Source: Leuctra nigra (taxonomy: Eukaryota > Arthropoda > Insecta > Plecoptera > Leuctridae). Taken from it: a stretch of DNA of 64,000 nt. This document shows positions 9,001-16,817 of the stretch, in pieces. Numbering within the stretch: position 1 is the stretch's first letter; each line of letters opens with the position of its first letter. A program made the position numbers and the translations under genes. The stretch covers positions 16,371,073 through 16,435,072 of the forward strand of contig OW203767.1 in the NCBI GenBank assembly GCA_934045905.1, given 5' to 3'. The notes under the pieces are model-generated. The model was not told the DNA's origin and made no database searches. It saw only the letters and a program-made list of their open reading frames with translations.

Positions 9001-11689
9001 TAGTTACTCCTTTATGCTTCGTAAAAACTTCATTTCTGCTGCCTGCAAGGCTGCAACTGTCTCTCTTCTTTCCTCCAATCGCCCACGTTACGGAACCTTA
9101 GGTGAGTATTGGCAGGAAATAGCTTTTGAAAAGGTGTATCTTGCATTTCTGGGGGAACTCATTCCTGCTCACCTAAATACCCAAAAATATTTTAACTAGT
9201 TTGGATGATATAAGTATAACTTTTGTGTCACACTCACAATGTTCATACAATTTTGTGTTTACATGAAGCAACTTCTTGTCACAGAACTTGAGCTCAACTT
9301 TTATATCATTTAGAACATGTTCTAATTTCCATCAAGAAGTGTGTCACACAAGTTGAACAAGAAGTTGCTCCTTGTAAATTGGGCTTAAGAGTGATAAAAT
9401 GCTCATTACATAGTATGTACCGTACATCCTTTATATATACAACACAATAGCTTTTCTAACAATTACCGTATTTACTCGCGTGAAGTCCGCACCCGCATAT
9501 AGTCCGCACCCCTGTTTTTGAAACTGGTTTTTCGAAAAATGCTATTGTTGCGCATATAGTCCGCACTAAATGAGAGTTAATACCTTACTTTTTCTCCAGT
9601 CTCACTTCTAAAAAAACTATTCGCACAAGCTTCTCTTTCAAGAGTTGATAATATCCCGAGAGGTCTATGTCCCAGACAGATTCCCGTTTACGTCTGCAAA
9701 AGCCAGCACTTTCTTCTTAAACGATGCAGTTTGTGACGGCCGCTTTTCCTTCACTGTTCTATTTATTATACTTTAGACAAAACAATACCTAACCTACCCA
9801 CGCACAGTCAATGAACTCTCGAGTGAAACTGGTAGTCCCCACCGACGGCTGCCACCTTATCGCGGTGGTGGGTTTAACCAATGATCCATTGCAGCTAAGC
9901 CGGCAAGCATATGCTCATGTATAAGGGCTACCCATGCCGGACAGGTCAGTGGTGAGGTCCAGACAAAGAGCAGCCAGGGTCGACCTACCCATCCTTCCCT
10001 TGAATTTGTGGTCCCCTCGAGATGGTGATCCCCCTGAAATTGGGTTCCGCCAGCCCGAATCCTCACACCCCCCGGTCCGTCCCCATTCCAGCCTGGCATT
10101 CCCACCACTGCTGGACTCCCCCGGATCGGGCCCGTTAGGTCGACCCCTCCCGAAGCCCCCCCTTAAATTTCAACACAGTTAAAAACAAAATATTAATGTG
10201 CGCAAAATGACCTCGCTGTCGACACACCATTAAACAATACTAATCAAAAAAAGAAACTGGTAGTGTGAAGTGGGGGGAGGGGAGTCGAGAGTAGCCGAAT
10301 CGCGCCGAAGTTCCAGGACTGGTTATAAAGTGTATGAAGTAGGGGTAGGGGGCGGGGACAGCGGAACTCGCCCCAGTCAACCAGCAATGCCGCGTTTTTC
10401 ACACAAAATAAGTCACTTTTGATGCGCAGATAGTCCGCACGCGTGTATAGTCCGCACCCCTGTTTTGAGATTTTAATATTTGAAATATATTGAACTGTGA
10501 GCAAGAGTCTTGGGAATAGAACTAAGTTGATATGGGGTGGTGAGCGTAGGCGTTGATGTCTGTGTATCATGAGACGTTGGACCTGAAGAAATGTAACGGA
10601 TCAAACCAGAAAGTCTTGTATCCTTCCCGCGGACTATATGCGAGAAAATATGGTAATACTTTAATTGACTTCAACAAACTATGTTCTATTAAATTTTAAT
10701 GACAATATTTCACCATGTATTCACCGAGAAGATTTGAATATACCTACTACCTAGTAGCTTTTAACCAAAAGTCGTGCGTCAGAATCAAAACATGTGAACA
10801 ATAAATTAATTCTCTCCGCACACTCTATTTAATTATATTTTGTGTGATTAGCTGCAGCATGTGTCGAACCGCTTAGCGACGGCCCTCTCCGAGCTGCAAG
10901 ACGAGCGACAGATGAGTAAAGCCATCCAACTGAACCAAAGCACCTGGCAACACAAATTTACTGCGCTGGAAGCCGACTTCTCCAAGTTCAAGACTGACAA
11001 GGAAAAGGTATGGATTTAACTAGGTATTAAATTGCTTACTGATAAAAAAAAATTAAATCAGAATCTCAATTCTGTTGGATGAACATTGATCACAAACATT
11101 GATGCGTGGTTTATGAAATTCAGTAAGGTAACCATGGCAACAGTATACGATCACCAAATTCATATAAATTAGTATTTTACCTAGCCTCCTGTTTTTCGAG
11201 AATCTCAATAAATGTATCATTTACAGTATTGAGAATGCATTTCCTAATGGGGTTGTTCACTGCCATTTGCTCTCACTCGCAGCGCTAGCAGCATTGGAGG
11301 TGCCTCTCTCTGATTGGTTGGTTTCTGAATCCAAGATCTCTGAATCAAACTCCCGCCAAGTTTTAAAAACCTTCCATTCCGCTAGATGCATTTTGATTGG
11401 CTCTCTCCCGGACGATTAGAACAGCAGCGCCATCTACAATAGTTTTGCGTGAACAATCCCATTGACTGTATAGGTAGTACTTATTAAAATCTACATCCTG
11501 AAGTAACAAGTGACTGATTTGTTGCAGGAAATGGTGGATCTCAAGGAGCAATTAAGAGATGTGATGTTCTTTCTCGAAGGACAGAAACAGTGCTCTGAAT
11601 CTGCAGACCGAGCGGAGATTGCAGAAGGTCGAATCACCGTCGGCGAGCCAGCAGCTGATGGCAAAACTCGCAGGCGAAAGCATCGGTAA
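19..11689 (+). CDS. BRAP: BRAP (BRCA1-associated protein / IMP), C-terminal part, five exons
   Basis: Exons 19-162, 3156-3321, 8280-8486, 10852-11007 and 11528-11689 splice in frame (GT/AG throughout; stop TAA 11687-11689), giving about 277 residues. The first exon starts at the end of the RING finger ([11 protein letters not shown]) and enters the ZnF-UBP domain ([20 protein letters not shown]), which continues in exon two ([20 protein letters not shown]). Exons three to five encode a long coiled coil ([31 protein letters not shown]) and a basic end TRRRKHR. Established: BRAP is a cytoplasmic RING E3 ligase that binds ubiquitin through ZnF-UBP and restrains Ras/MAPK signalling by sequestering KSR; it also retains nuclear-import cargo. 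The N-terminal BRAP2 RRM-like region and most of the RING lie upstream of the window. The identification rests on colinear similarity to the remembered human protein. Confidence 0.93.
1138..1868 (+). mobile_element. pogo/Tigger-type Tc1-mariner element, internally deleted
   Basis: Terminal inverted repeats CAGTAAACCCTCGTTA and TAACGAGGGTTTACTG, flanked by TA at 1136-1137 and 1869-1870. Such ends with TA duplication are typical of pogo/Tigger. The interior has a GC-rich untranslated part with a 37-bp tandem duplication (about 1492-1565) and the start of a transposase, then jumps to the 3' end. Non-autonomous. Confidence 0.85.
1683..1799 (+). pseudogene. Truncated pogo transposase N-terminus (CENP-B-type HTH)
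   Basis: The reading frame [20 protein letters not shown] resembles the start of pogo/Tigger transposases and CENP-B, where this segment opens the helix-turn-helix DNA-binding domain. Similarity ends after about 24 residues because of the internal deletion, and a stop follows at 1797-1799. Not functional. Confidence 0.65.
2308..2807. mobile_element. pogo-type MITE, second copy
   Basis: Same TIRs as the 1138-1868 element and TA on both sides (2306-2307, 2808-2809). Internal sequence shares AATTCGAA-rich arms with the first copy but has no transposase. The copy of the host repeat at 28.7 kb lacks it, giving an empty site. Confidence 0.85.
3780..5123 (+). CDS. LINE ORF1: gag-like RNA-binding protein with SAP and CCHC knuckles
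   Basis: 447 residues from the first ATG; an ATG at 3819 (MAGDQLFAS) is an equally good start. Residues about 28-62 ([17 protein letters not shown]) look like a SAP DNA-binding motif. A coiled coil follows (about 95-135), then a low-complexity Ser/Thr/Ala part, then a gag-like fold (about 225-360) and two zinc knuckles: C364-x2-C367-x4-H372-x4-C377 and C383-x2-C386-x3-H390-x4-C395. Such ORF1 proteins coat LINE RNA. The stop TAG at 5121-5123 is in the same frame as ORF2. Confidence 0.85.
   Translation: MVKISWLNNSSYKMAGDQLFASETKSLNQLNVNRLKSELDKRGVNSEGRKKVLIKRLEEVMEANGEVLEFREVTPTQPIAKKCDACVGWEKAVYAGERESEIARKLTTEMEKRLELQERKILELEITIKQLKIQVNASQSQPAEVANISQTPAAPSTSGLPTQSEGRDSGTAALTLQTREVSWAHVAAANSKKKAREFLNIQPKDATQNSATTKDHLQQKIKPADFQVGMEIIRATRDGGISIRIEKGNVQEVKSSIQRALGDEYEVKENTKVNPKLKIYDVFLGDFEDEQELSNALQHQVSKLVKNNSAVVKIIHVSKSNSTGMSNVIIEVSNETSVKMLEEGQIYLGWSRCNVREHVFVKQCFKCQCFGHFAHDCEGLDVCRYCAGNHRGDTCISDYLVCYNCTKHNEKYNYNNDMSLDTDHAAGSSKCHVFDRVKNNQRNKVKK
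5127..7988 (+). CDS. LINE ORF2: APE-type endonuclease plus reverse transcriptase
   Basis: 953 residues, uninterrupted. The N-terminal 230 residues carry endonuclease signatures ([22 protein letters not shown] near residue 146, [15 protein letters not shown]). The RT follows with [12 protein letters not shown] (motif A), [13 protein letters not shown] (motif B) and FADDT near residue 671 (motif C), all catalytic aspartates present. The C-terminal part has the usual thumb/HIDYC region. Established: such proteins nick the target and reverse-transcribe from the nick. Start ATG is three bases after the ORF1 stop. Potentially active, judging by sequence alone. Confidence 0.92.
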   Translation: MWNVSGGIFYANAQGLGQKKDEILEVIAQLKPALLCFSETHITEGFMDSELKIDDYKIEKCLAQSSHTGGVIIYVRNSIKYKVVINYKIDKNMWLLCIKAKLGTKELYLAVVYHSPNASHAIFLDYIESWFEELTLYKGNVIITGDFNIDLSKQSTYSDRLTNIILESGMIQTVTEGTRVTANSNTLIDLVITNIDKLAVDVNSELMISDHKTLVINVSSCRRNDELEVACTKRVRRKLVDEDFEVLNVELNKIEWDYEEENIDTLANNFVHCLTSNINTIAPEMEMVERKCKSSPWFNQTLKDLQMKRDSQYIRAQFTGNFDDWECYKLCRNNFVASLREEKRKYYDNKIDRNKHDSKQMWKTLKCLVSKPKLDLDDKIVFDGNFNSVNTADNFNDYFVKSIEDIVNSIDEANQNINYSDIKGINKNSCEFLSFKAISMKQLKEIVWELKNKKGTDDGISAEVLKKTFITIGAPLLKIINTSLLTGQVPSNWKTTVIIPIPKVVGTKLAHECRPINMLPTFEKILEKAVFFQISEYFEINNLLYEYQSGFRSTFSCETAIQLLMQRWKNDLDNNNLIIAIFIDFKRAFETIDRNILLKKLNAYGLGGQVLEWFTSYLTERKQITKFKEFVSKEKINDYGVPQGSVLGPLLFIIYINDIYLSTGSLFVNVFADDTLVSFSGVDIKSMCQVVNNDLTKLEEWLRANKLKLNTSKTKCMILSGKGSRMSKEININDDVCLEIMNTKLEIVKEIKYLGIIIDHNLTLSKHVQYISRKIRQKVGFLARIGSFLSPWTRLLVYKTIVSPHIDYCCTMLWGRNDGDLTKLQVLQNKSMRIILRWNRYSKITDMLDTLQLLTVRQRVAVSVLVFIYKMINGLMPSYLNNMIEFVGNNHQYSTRNSSVNLFVARRNKTSNQKTLFYSGFRLYNELPKSVKNESSQVLFRIECIKFVKEKFH
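8583..9095 (-). pseudogene. 5'-truncated LINE 3' end (RTE-like ORF C-terminus)
   Basis: On the minus strand the frame at 8666-8998 reads [17 protein letters not shown] and [13 protein letters not shown], which match the C-terminus of the LINE ORF at 36.4-39.1 kb ([24 protein letters not shown]). The 3' flank holds the GGGTCGGGGGGTGG motif shared with other tails in this window and a short ATT-rich end. A dead-on-arrival insertion within the BRAP intron. Confidence 0.75.
9466..10653. mobile_element. TA-flanked TIR element with AGTCCGCACC subterminal repeats
   Basis: Ends CCGTATTTACTCGCGTG and CGCGGACTATATGCGAG plus AAAATATGG are inverted repeats, with TA at 9464-9465 and 10654-10655, pointing to a Tc1-mariner/pogo-like non-autonomous element. 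TAGTCCGCAC recurs near both ends (about 9498, 9558, 10430, 10448). No transposase is seen. A retroposed piece sits inside. Confidence 0.75.
9836..10252 (+). mobile_element. GC-rich retroposed insert with 11-bp target duplication
   Basis: A 417-bp GC-rich block (CACCTTATCGCGGTGGTGGG near its start) ends in an A-rich stretch (CAAAAAAA) and is bounded by GAAACTGGTAG at 9825-9835 and 10253-10263. That is the pattern of target-primed retroposition. It has no protein-coding capacity I trust; it could be a SINE or a LINE 5'/3' fragment of unknown family. Confidence 0.7.
11008..11527. other. BRAP last intron, no recognised content
   Basis: Donor GTATGG and acceptor TTGTTGCAG bound this intron. I see no ORF, TIR or simple repeat of note. 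Confidence 0.6.
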
Positions 11690-12174
11690 ACCGCTGTTTG
11701 TCACACACTTCATTCTGATACCAAACTTCTTCAATAGATCCACTTCTAAAGTATCCTGCACTGCAGTTATTATTCCATTAAATAAGTTCAGGTTATGTAT
11801 TACCTATATTGCTTTGTTATCTTCTAACAAATTGCTTAAAAATTCACGAATGGACACCAAAAATTAAGAACCTACATTTATTGTAAGACGGCACGGGATT
11901 TTGTTCAACTTGAGAGAAACGTAATTTTTGTGTCCATAGCTTCTCTAATTAAATACTAAAAAAATATTCAACTTCAAAGCGACCATTTGAATATGGTAGG
12001 TACTTGTATCATCAATGTAAATTGTAAATTATATTTATTAGTTGTGAGATTTTGTTCGCTGCATTACTAAACCTTTTCCTGATTTCTCCATTTCCCCATC
12101 CCCATTTCCTATTCTAAAAAATTACCAAGATGTTGAAACAGAATAAAACATTCCTAATTTGCTGGGTAGGTACG

Positions 12175-12356
12175 TAGTAGGAAAATTTATTGATGAGGAC
12201 AGAACAAGGTGGAGGCAATTTGTGGAACAATTGAAAGTGGAGGAAGAAGAAGACGAGGAGACGCCAGGCGTCGCCAGCCGGTCTCTAGTAGTCCTGCGGC
12301 CCTAGTGTTGGTGGGAACTCCCACCCCCTGACCCATTAAATTGGAACCAGCGGATA
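12175..12356 (+). pseudogene. LINE 3' end fragment
   Basis: Encodes a short LINE C-terminus (RTRWRQFVEQLKVEEEEDEE) followed by the shared tail GCGGCCCTAGTGTTGGTGGG, CCCCTGACCC and GGAACCAGCGGAT. Similar tails occur at 25.24, 25.84 (reverse) and 47.5 kb. Confidence 0.65.
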
Positions 12357-12419
12357 GATTATTATTATGTAGGTAGTAGGTACTAATTATTAAATTAAGA
12401 AATATTGAGTTAATGTAGG

Positions 12420-12425
12420 AATAAA
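12420..12425 (+). terminator. Possible BRAP poly(A) signal
   Basis: AATAAA about 730 bases after the BRAP stop, before a poly-A run. Weak nearer candidates (ATTAAA) exist in the 3' UTR, so usage is uncertain. Confidence 0.35.
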
Positions 12426-12449
12426 AAAAATCTTTTACTGAAAATGAAA

Positions 12450-12455
12450 TTTATT
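12450..12455 (-). terminator. Possible NSMCE1 poly(A) signal
   Basis: AATAAA on the minus strand about 150 bases past the NSMCE1 stop. With the BRAP signal at 12420 it suggests the two convergent transcripts end within tens of bases of each other. Confidence 0.45.
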
Positions 12456-12607
12456 TATAATACCTATGGAAGCAAGTTGGTAAATTACACATTTGAAAAA
12501 TTTGCACAAGGATAAAATCAGACAATTATTATATAACTTTAGAAATTTGTAAAAGCAAAATTATGATCAATTGTAGGATGATTGTCAAATGAGTTCATAA
12601 TCATAAT

Positions 12608-13438
12608 TCAACGGCGATTCTTCGCAGCCTGTCTCGGTTTCTTGGAAGGTGGTTGTGATTGCGACCTCTCGGCAACTGGTTCGTCATCTTGAACTTCATC
12701 CATGTTCACGAATAAGCCAATATTTTCAAGGACGGCGTCACAGTCGGAGCCAGGGCATGTAACGGCCCCCTGCTTGATGCTGTGTTTTGCATACCTCGAT
12801 AAACAATGCCGATGGCAGATTGTAGTACATCGTTGGCAACGGAATCCTTGGAAGACCAAGGCCTTGCATAGAGCGCAGTTGAAAAGAAAGTCTTTGTATG
12901 CATTTCTCAAGTAAGGAGTCAACTCGGATATGCTGCGCACACTGAGACTCAGTTTCCCTTCTTCGTCAACCAGCCACATATCGCCGACCAATTGTTTGAT
13001 GAGTGCTTCTTGGTCAGCTTTACTCATATTAAATTGCTCACACATGTTGAGGCATACAATTGATGAAATTCTTCCACTATCTGAGCCCACTATTTCATCG
13101 ACAATCTTCTTGAAGAACTGACGCTCACCTTCCGTGTACTTGGTCATGGTAAGGTGGATTGGCGTACTGACAGTATTAACAAGTAAAACAAACTTTTCTG
13201 AAGAAGTTTCACATACTTCAGTGCGTATCTCCATGTTCAGGGCATTTATTTTTCCATTTATTAGCTTGATAACCTTCTTCAGATCAGTCTCTGACAGTGG
13301 ACCTTCAACATCTTGATTAAGGGCGTCATGTATCTTCTGCAATACCGCGACAGCAGAATTTTCACTCAGCATCCGATGGCTCATTATACTTTGAAGGAAT
13401 AATCGGTGGACATCACTGTAACGCGACATTGTAAACAA
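12608..13438 (-). CDS. NSMCE1: NSMCE1, SMC5/6 complex RING subunit
   Basis: One uninterrupted frame of 276 residues, close to the 266 of the human protein. The N-terminal two thirds are tandem winged-helix segments (MSRYSDVHRLFLQSIMSHR; GDMWLVDEEGKLSLSVRSI). The C-terminal variant RING has C188-x2-C191, C201-x2-C204, C208, H211, C212, C228 and C233, then a basic tail (PPSKKPRQAAKNRR) suited to nuclear import. Established: Nse1 binds Nse3 in the SMC5/6 complex and supports recombination repair; its RING is a weak ubiquitin ligase. The start may be Met1 or Met4 (MSRYSD); Met4 fits relatives better. No intron is seen. It is head-to-head with HSPBP1. Confidence 0.93.
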   Translation of the reverse strand: MFTMSRYSDVHRLFLQSIMSHRMLSENSAVAVLQKIHDALNQDVEGPLSETDLKKVIKLINGKINALNMEIRTEVCETSSEKFVLLVNTVSTPIHLTMTKYTEGERQFFKKIVDEIVGSDSGRISSIVCLNMCEQFNMSKADQEALIKQLVGDMWLVDEEGKLSLSVRSISELTPYLRNAYKDFLFNCALCKALVFQGFRCQRCTTICHRHCLSRYAKHSIKQGAVTCPGSDCDAVLENIGLFVNMDEVQDDEPVAERSQSQPPSKKPRQAAKNRR

Positions 13439-13942
13439 ATACTTATAATGTTGATTTTTGTGATTTTTTTACCTTCTTCACACATTCACAATCACAAGCA
13501 AGGATCCACCAGCAGCCATTACGAATCAAGCTCGCCAAACTGAAAGGAATAAATGTGAAAAAAGATTAGTACTTTTTTCCACTTTTATTGCCAAACTTCA
13601 CAAAACAACTGGGAAAGTTATAGATTTTAAAACTAATTTAATAAATAAAGTAGCGAATGTATTATCATTAATACCGTATTTCAGTAAAAAGTCATTTAAA
13701 AATTATTTTTAAAACTGTAGGTTGGTACATCAGTATAATTTCCCGCGCAGAGAAATGATTGGCTGCTGAGAAGGAATTTTGTCACATGGGTAAGCAGCTG
13801 TTATTATTGCACAATCATGAGTGAGTCATTGAAGTTGGGTTATGATTGTTACATTATCTTCGTTTTCGTGATAATTTTGAGATCTGAGGACTAGGTAGGT
13901 AGGGACTCTCTTGAAGTATTTTGGCGTGTTTTGCATATAACC
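13439..13942. promoter_or_regulatory. Divergent NSMCE1/HSPBP1 upstream region
   Basis: 504 bases separate the two start codons on opposite strands, so both promoters must lie here or in unseen 5' introns. I see no TATA box at a convincing position and no repeat. GATTGGCTG at about 13757 includes an inverted CCAAT box. Confidence 0.45.
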
Positions 13943-15788
13943 ATGTCTTCGGAGTCTAATCGAGTGGAAAATGGTGCTAGTGTCAATTCTATGAGCCTGG
14001 TTGTCTCAAATGAAGATTCAAATTCCCGAAGACACCCTGAAAATCTGCAAGGGGTTCTGAGATACAGCATTGAAGCTGCCGGAGACAATGTTACTTCAGA
14101 GCCAAATATGCAGCCAATGGATGATGAGGTAATAGAACTACCTATCAGTTTGGCATTCGTTCCTTTGTAATGGCTAGTTGCTACGGAATTGCTCTCTATG
14201 GTGATAATAGGTCTGTTCGTTCATCCCGATGAGGTGTAGGTACCTAGCTTGTGGCATGATTCGGCAGGTTTTGGCAGGGTAAACGGAACAGACCTAAAGG
14301 TCGATTAACTTGGCCGTTCCAAACTACGAAGTTCCGAACGGCCGTTTCATTTAGAGCCTTGTTGAAAGTACAAAACATTGAATTCAACCTTCCATTTCAA
14401 TTGTTTTCTTAGTTCACACGGGAGTTTTTAAAACGGCAATTTGGAACTTTTCAAACTTGGGAAGTTTGAAACGGCCATGTGAATTGGCCTAACTCTTTTG
14501 GCTAAAACGTTTTAAAAACAAAAGATAGATGTACGTCCGATTTCGGACTGATTCAGAGTGGTGTTAGCGTAAAAATTACAATATTATTAGGTAAGGTTCA
14601 TGTTTTTGTAATACTCAAAATATTGAGTCAAACTCTCTAAAAACTATTTGATGTCTATTTATTTGTCAAATTGTTGATATTTTGAGTGATAGTAATGAAG
14701 TGGGGAATCTGGATCACCTGTACACTGTGATCCATATCAGAATAAATGCTCCTATAACAGAGTAGAAAAGAGATTGTAGTCCTAGTAGGTACATGTCAAC
14801 GAGACCTAAACAGATGTTTATATTCAATTTTCAGAGACGGGCATTCTTAGAAGCTACTTTGCGATCGATGACAGTCAACTTTGCAGAACAGATGGCATCT
14901 TATATCAAAATTCTGCGTCAGAGTGACCCAAAGTCTACAGAACCAGAGGTACTCGAAGGAGCACTGGATCAAATCTCTGATCTAGTTGATAATATCGATA
15001 ATGCTATGGGTAGGTACATATAACTTGGATTTATACATCATAATCATGAAATGTGTATTTGTTGGTATGCATGATGAAACAGTTAATTTTATTAATAAAC
15101 TGTTGCTTTTATTTCAGATTTCCATAAAATCGGCGGTTTCTCCATTCTAGAACCAGGTCTTGCCTCGAGCCATCCCAGTGTGCGTTCGCGCACTGCATAC
15201 TTGATCGGGGAACTGTCCCAAAACAATCCCTACATCCAGACTAAGATTCTGGAGACTGAAATCTTGTCCATCCTTGTGAGAATTCTCCTTGAGGATCAGG
15301 CCGATTGTCAGTCAGACGAAAGTATCCATCCTCCGGACGTGAAGACAAGCTGCTTGTTTGCAATATCCTGCATCGTCCGTGGGAACGACGCAGCGTTACA
15401 GCGGTTCAGTGAACGCAACGGCTGGGCGGTGATCAATCATGTGCTGGATTCGCACAATGGATGTTCTCACTATAAGTTGTGCATTAAGGCTGCGTTTCTG
15501 GTTACTTCAGTGTGTAATTACAAACCTGAGGTCATCGACGAGCTGATCGGCCACCACTTTGTCGTACAGTTCTGTAAGTGGATATCTGCAACACAGCCTC
15601 AATTGCTGGAGCATTTGCTGCAAGCCCTGTTGGCAATGGTGACCAACAGTAACCGAGTGGTTGATTTGTGTGGTCAGAAAGATATGAATCTGTTGTCTAC
15701 TTTGACCAAAATCTTGGATAACCATGATAAGGAAACAGATGTGGCTCTCTATGCGCAACAGTTGAAAGACATTGTGTTTGGACCGTGA
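13943..15788 (+). CDS. HSPBP1: HSPBP1, Hsp70 nucleotide exchange factor (Fes1 family)
   Basis: Exons 13943-14128, 14835-15009 and 15118-15788 join in frame to 343 residues; stop TGA 15786-15788. The N-terminus carries PENLQGVLRYSIEAAG, the Fes1-type opening helix, then ERRAFLEATLRSM. The rest is armadillo-like (SSHPSVRSRTAYLIGELSQN, KTSCLFAISCIVRGND, LLEHLLQALLAMVTNSN). Length is near that of human HSPBP1 (about 360). Established: the curved armadillo domain clasps the Hsp70 nucleotide-binding domain and promotes ADP release in the cytosol. ATG 13943 is the first ATG of the frame. An AATAAA at 16112-16117 would give a 330-base 3' UTR holding a foldback. Confidence 0.93.
14298..14490. repeat. 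Small TIR element in HSPBP1 intron 1
   Basis: AGGTCGATTAACTTGGCCGT at the left and the near-complement of AGGCCAATTCACATGGCCGT at the right frame about 190 bp with no ORF. MITE-like; family unknown. Confidence 0.55.
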
Positions 15789-15855
15789 CGTTGTTTATGA
15801 AAATCTTCGATTATTCAATTCCATACGTATTATCTAGATTATTTTGTAGGTAAGT

Positions 15856-16033
15856 ACAGTTCGTTTTTCCTATGTTTGAACTCTCACCAGACGGCGCCAC
15901 CGTCCCTTGCTCCGTTAGGCCGAGAAAGACGTCATTGCAAGGCGAGCGCGCAATGAAGTCTTTCTCGGCCTAGCAGAAAAACTGCCTATCAGCGCATTCT
16001 GTTGAGAGTTCAGACATAGGAAACACAAACTGT
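15856..16033. repeat. 178-bp foldback in the HSPBP1 3' UTR
   Basis: ACAGTTCGTTTTTCCTATG and its near complement CATAGGAAACACAAACTGT bound the unit, with a second strong stem GGCCGAGAAAGACGTCATTG against CAATGAAGTCTTTCTCGGCC inside. MITE-derived, most likely; it would form a long hairpin in the mRNA. Confidence 0.65.
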
Positions 16034-16111
16034 CCCTACTCTTATGTCTTTATAATTTTTTAATGTCTACAAAATTGATGAAATAATGTGTGTATCAATG
16101 AAAGCAGGACT

Positions 16112-16117
16112 AATAAA
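16112..16117 (+). terminator. Likely HSPBP1 poly(A) signal
   Basis: AATAAA 324 bases after the stop codon, the first canonical hexamer downstream. Confidence 0.55.
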
Positions 16118-16425
16118 ATTAATTTTATTTGAATGTTGAAAGAGTTATTTATATAAAATAATTAAGGATTAAATATTCAATTAAAGTAATGATTTCAAAA
16201 GTGAGGCCAAAGTCAACATAAAAATGATTTCAATTTTTTTTTTAAATTCTTCCATAAAAGAAGCCCATTTTTAGTAATGTATAGGTATTTATTTTTAAGC
16301 TGGATGTTAATAAGAATGTCTTGTTTTGGTAACTTTGGATTAGATGCAAATAAATGTATACATATTTATTTCACAACCTTCTGAGTAAAGATTTTGCAAA
16401 TACATCTTGGATATTTTTATCAGGG

Positions 16426-16490
16426 GAACGCTGGCCAATCACGTTGCTCAACACCAGCGCTGGCGTTCAGGATCAAAATAGATAAACCAT
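16426..16490. repeat. Fragment of the AGGTACGTTTACAGC MITE family
   Basis: GCCAATCACGTTG and CAGCGCTGGCGTTCAGG with ATCAAAAT match the interior of the MITEs at 36013-36177 and 57321-57462. No intact ends. Confidence 0.5.
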
Positions 16491-16817
16491 TTGTTTGGTA
16501 GGTATATTATTGGATAGTCTAGTATTAATTACTTTTCGTGACGTATTTTTTATTAATTTATAATGGTTGAAAATATTACCGCTCAAGCAAGTGGGCATGC
16601 GTATCAAAAATTATTTTAAATTTACCGCGTTTTCTACGTAGTTCCTTCATTTGCCGATTTGATCAAGGTGGCTATCGCTGTGACCTTCAAACGAAATTTT
16701 AATATGGCCGCCGATTAAACATTGACATAACCTCGCTAGGAAAATACAGTTTTCTGATTTTTTTGTATTTCTAATGTACAAATTGTAGGACCTACTACTT
16801 GAGTGTTGTTCATAAGA

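Noticed and set aside
13931..13942. Upstream start for HSPBP1
   Set aside because: The upstream codon is TTG; the first ATG at 13943 suits the family.
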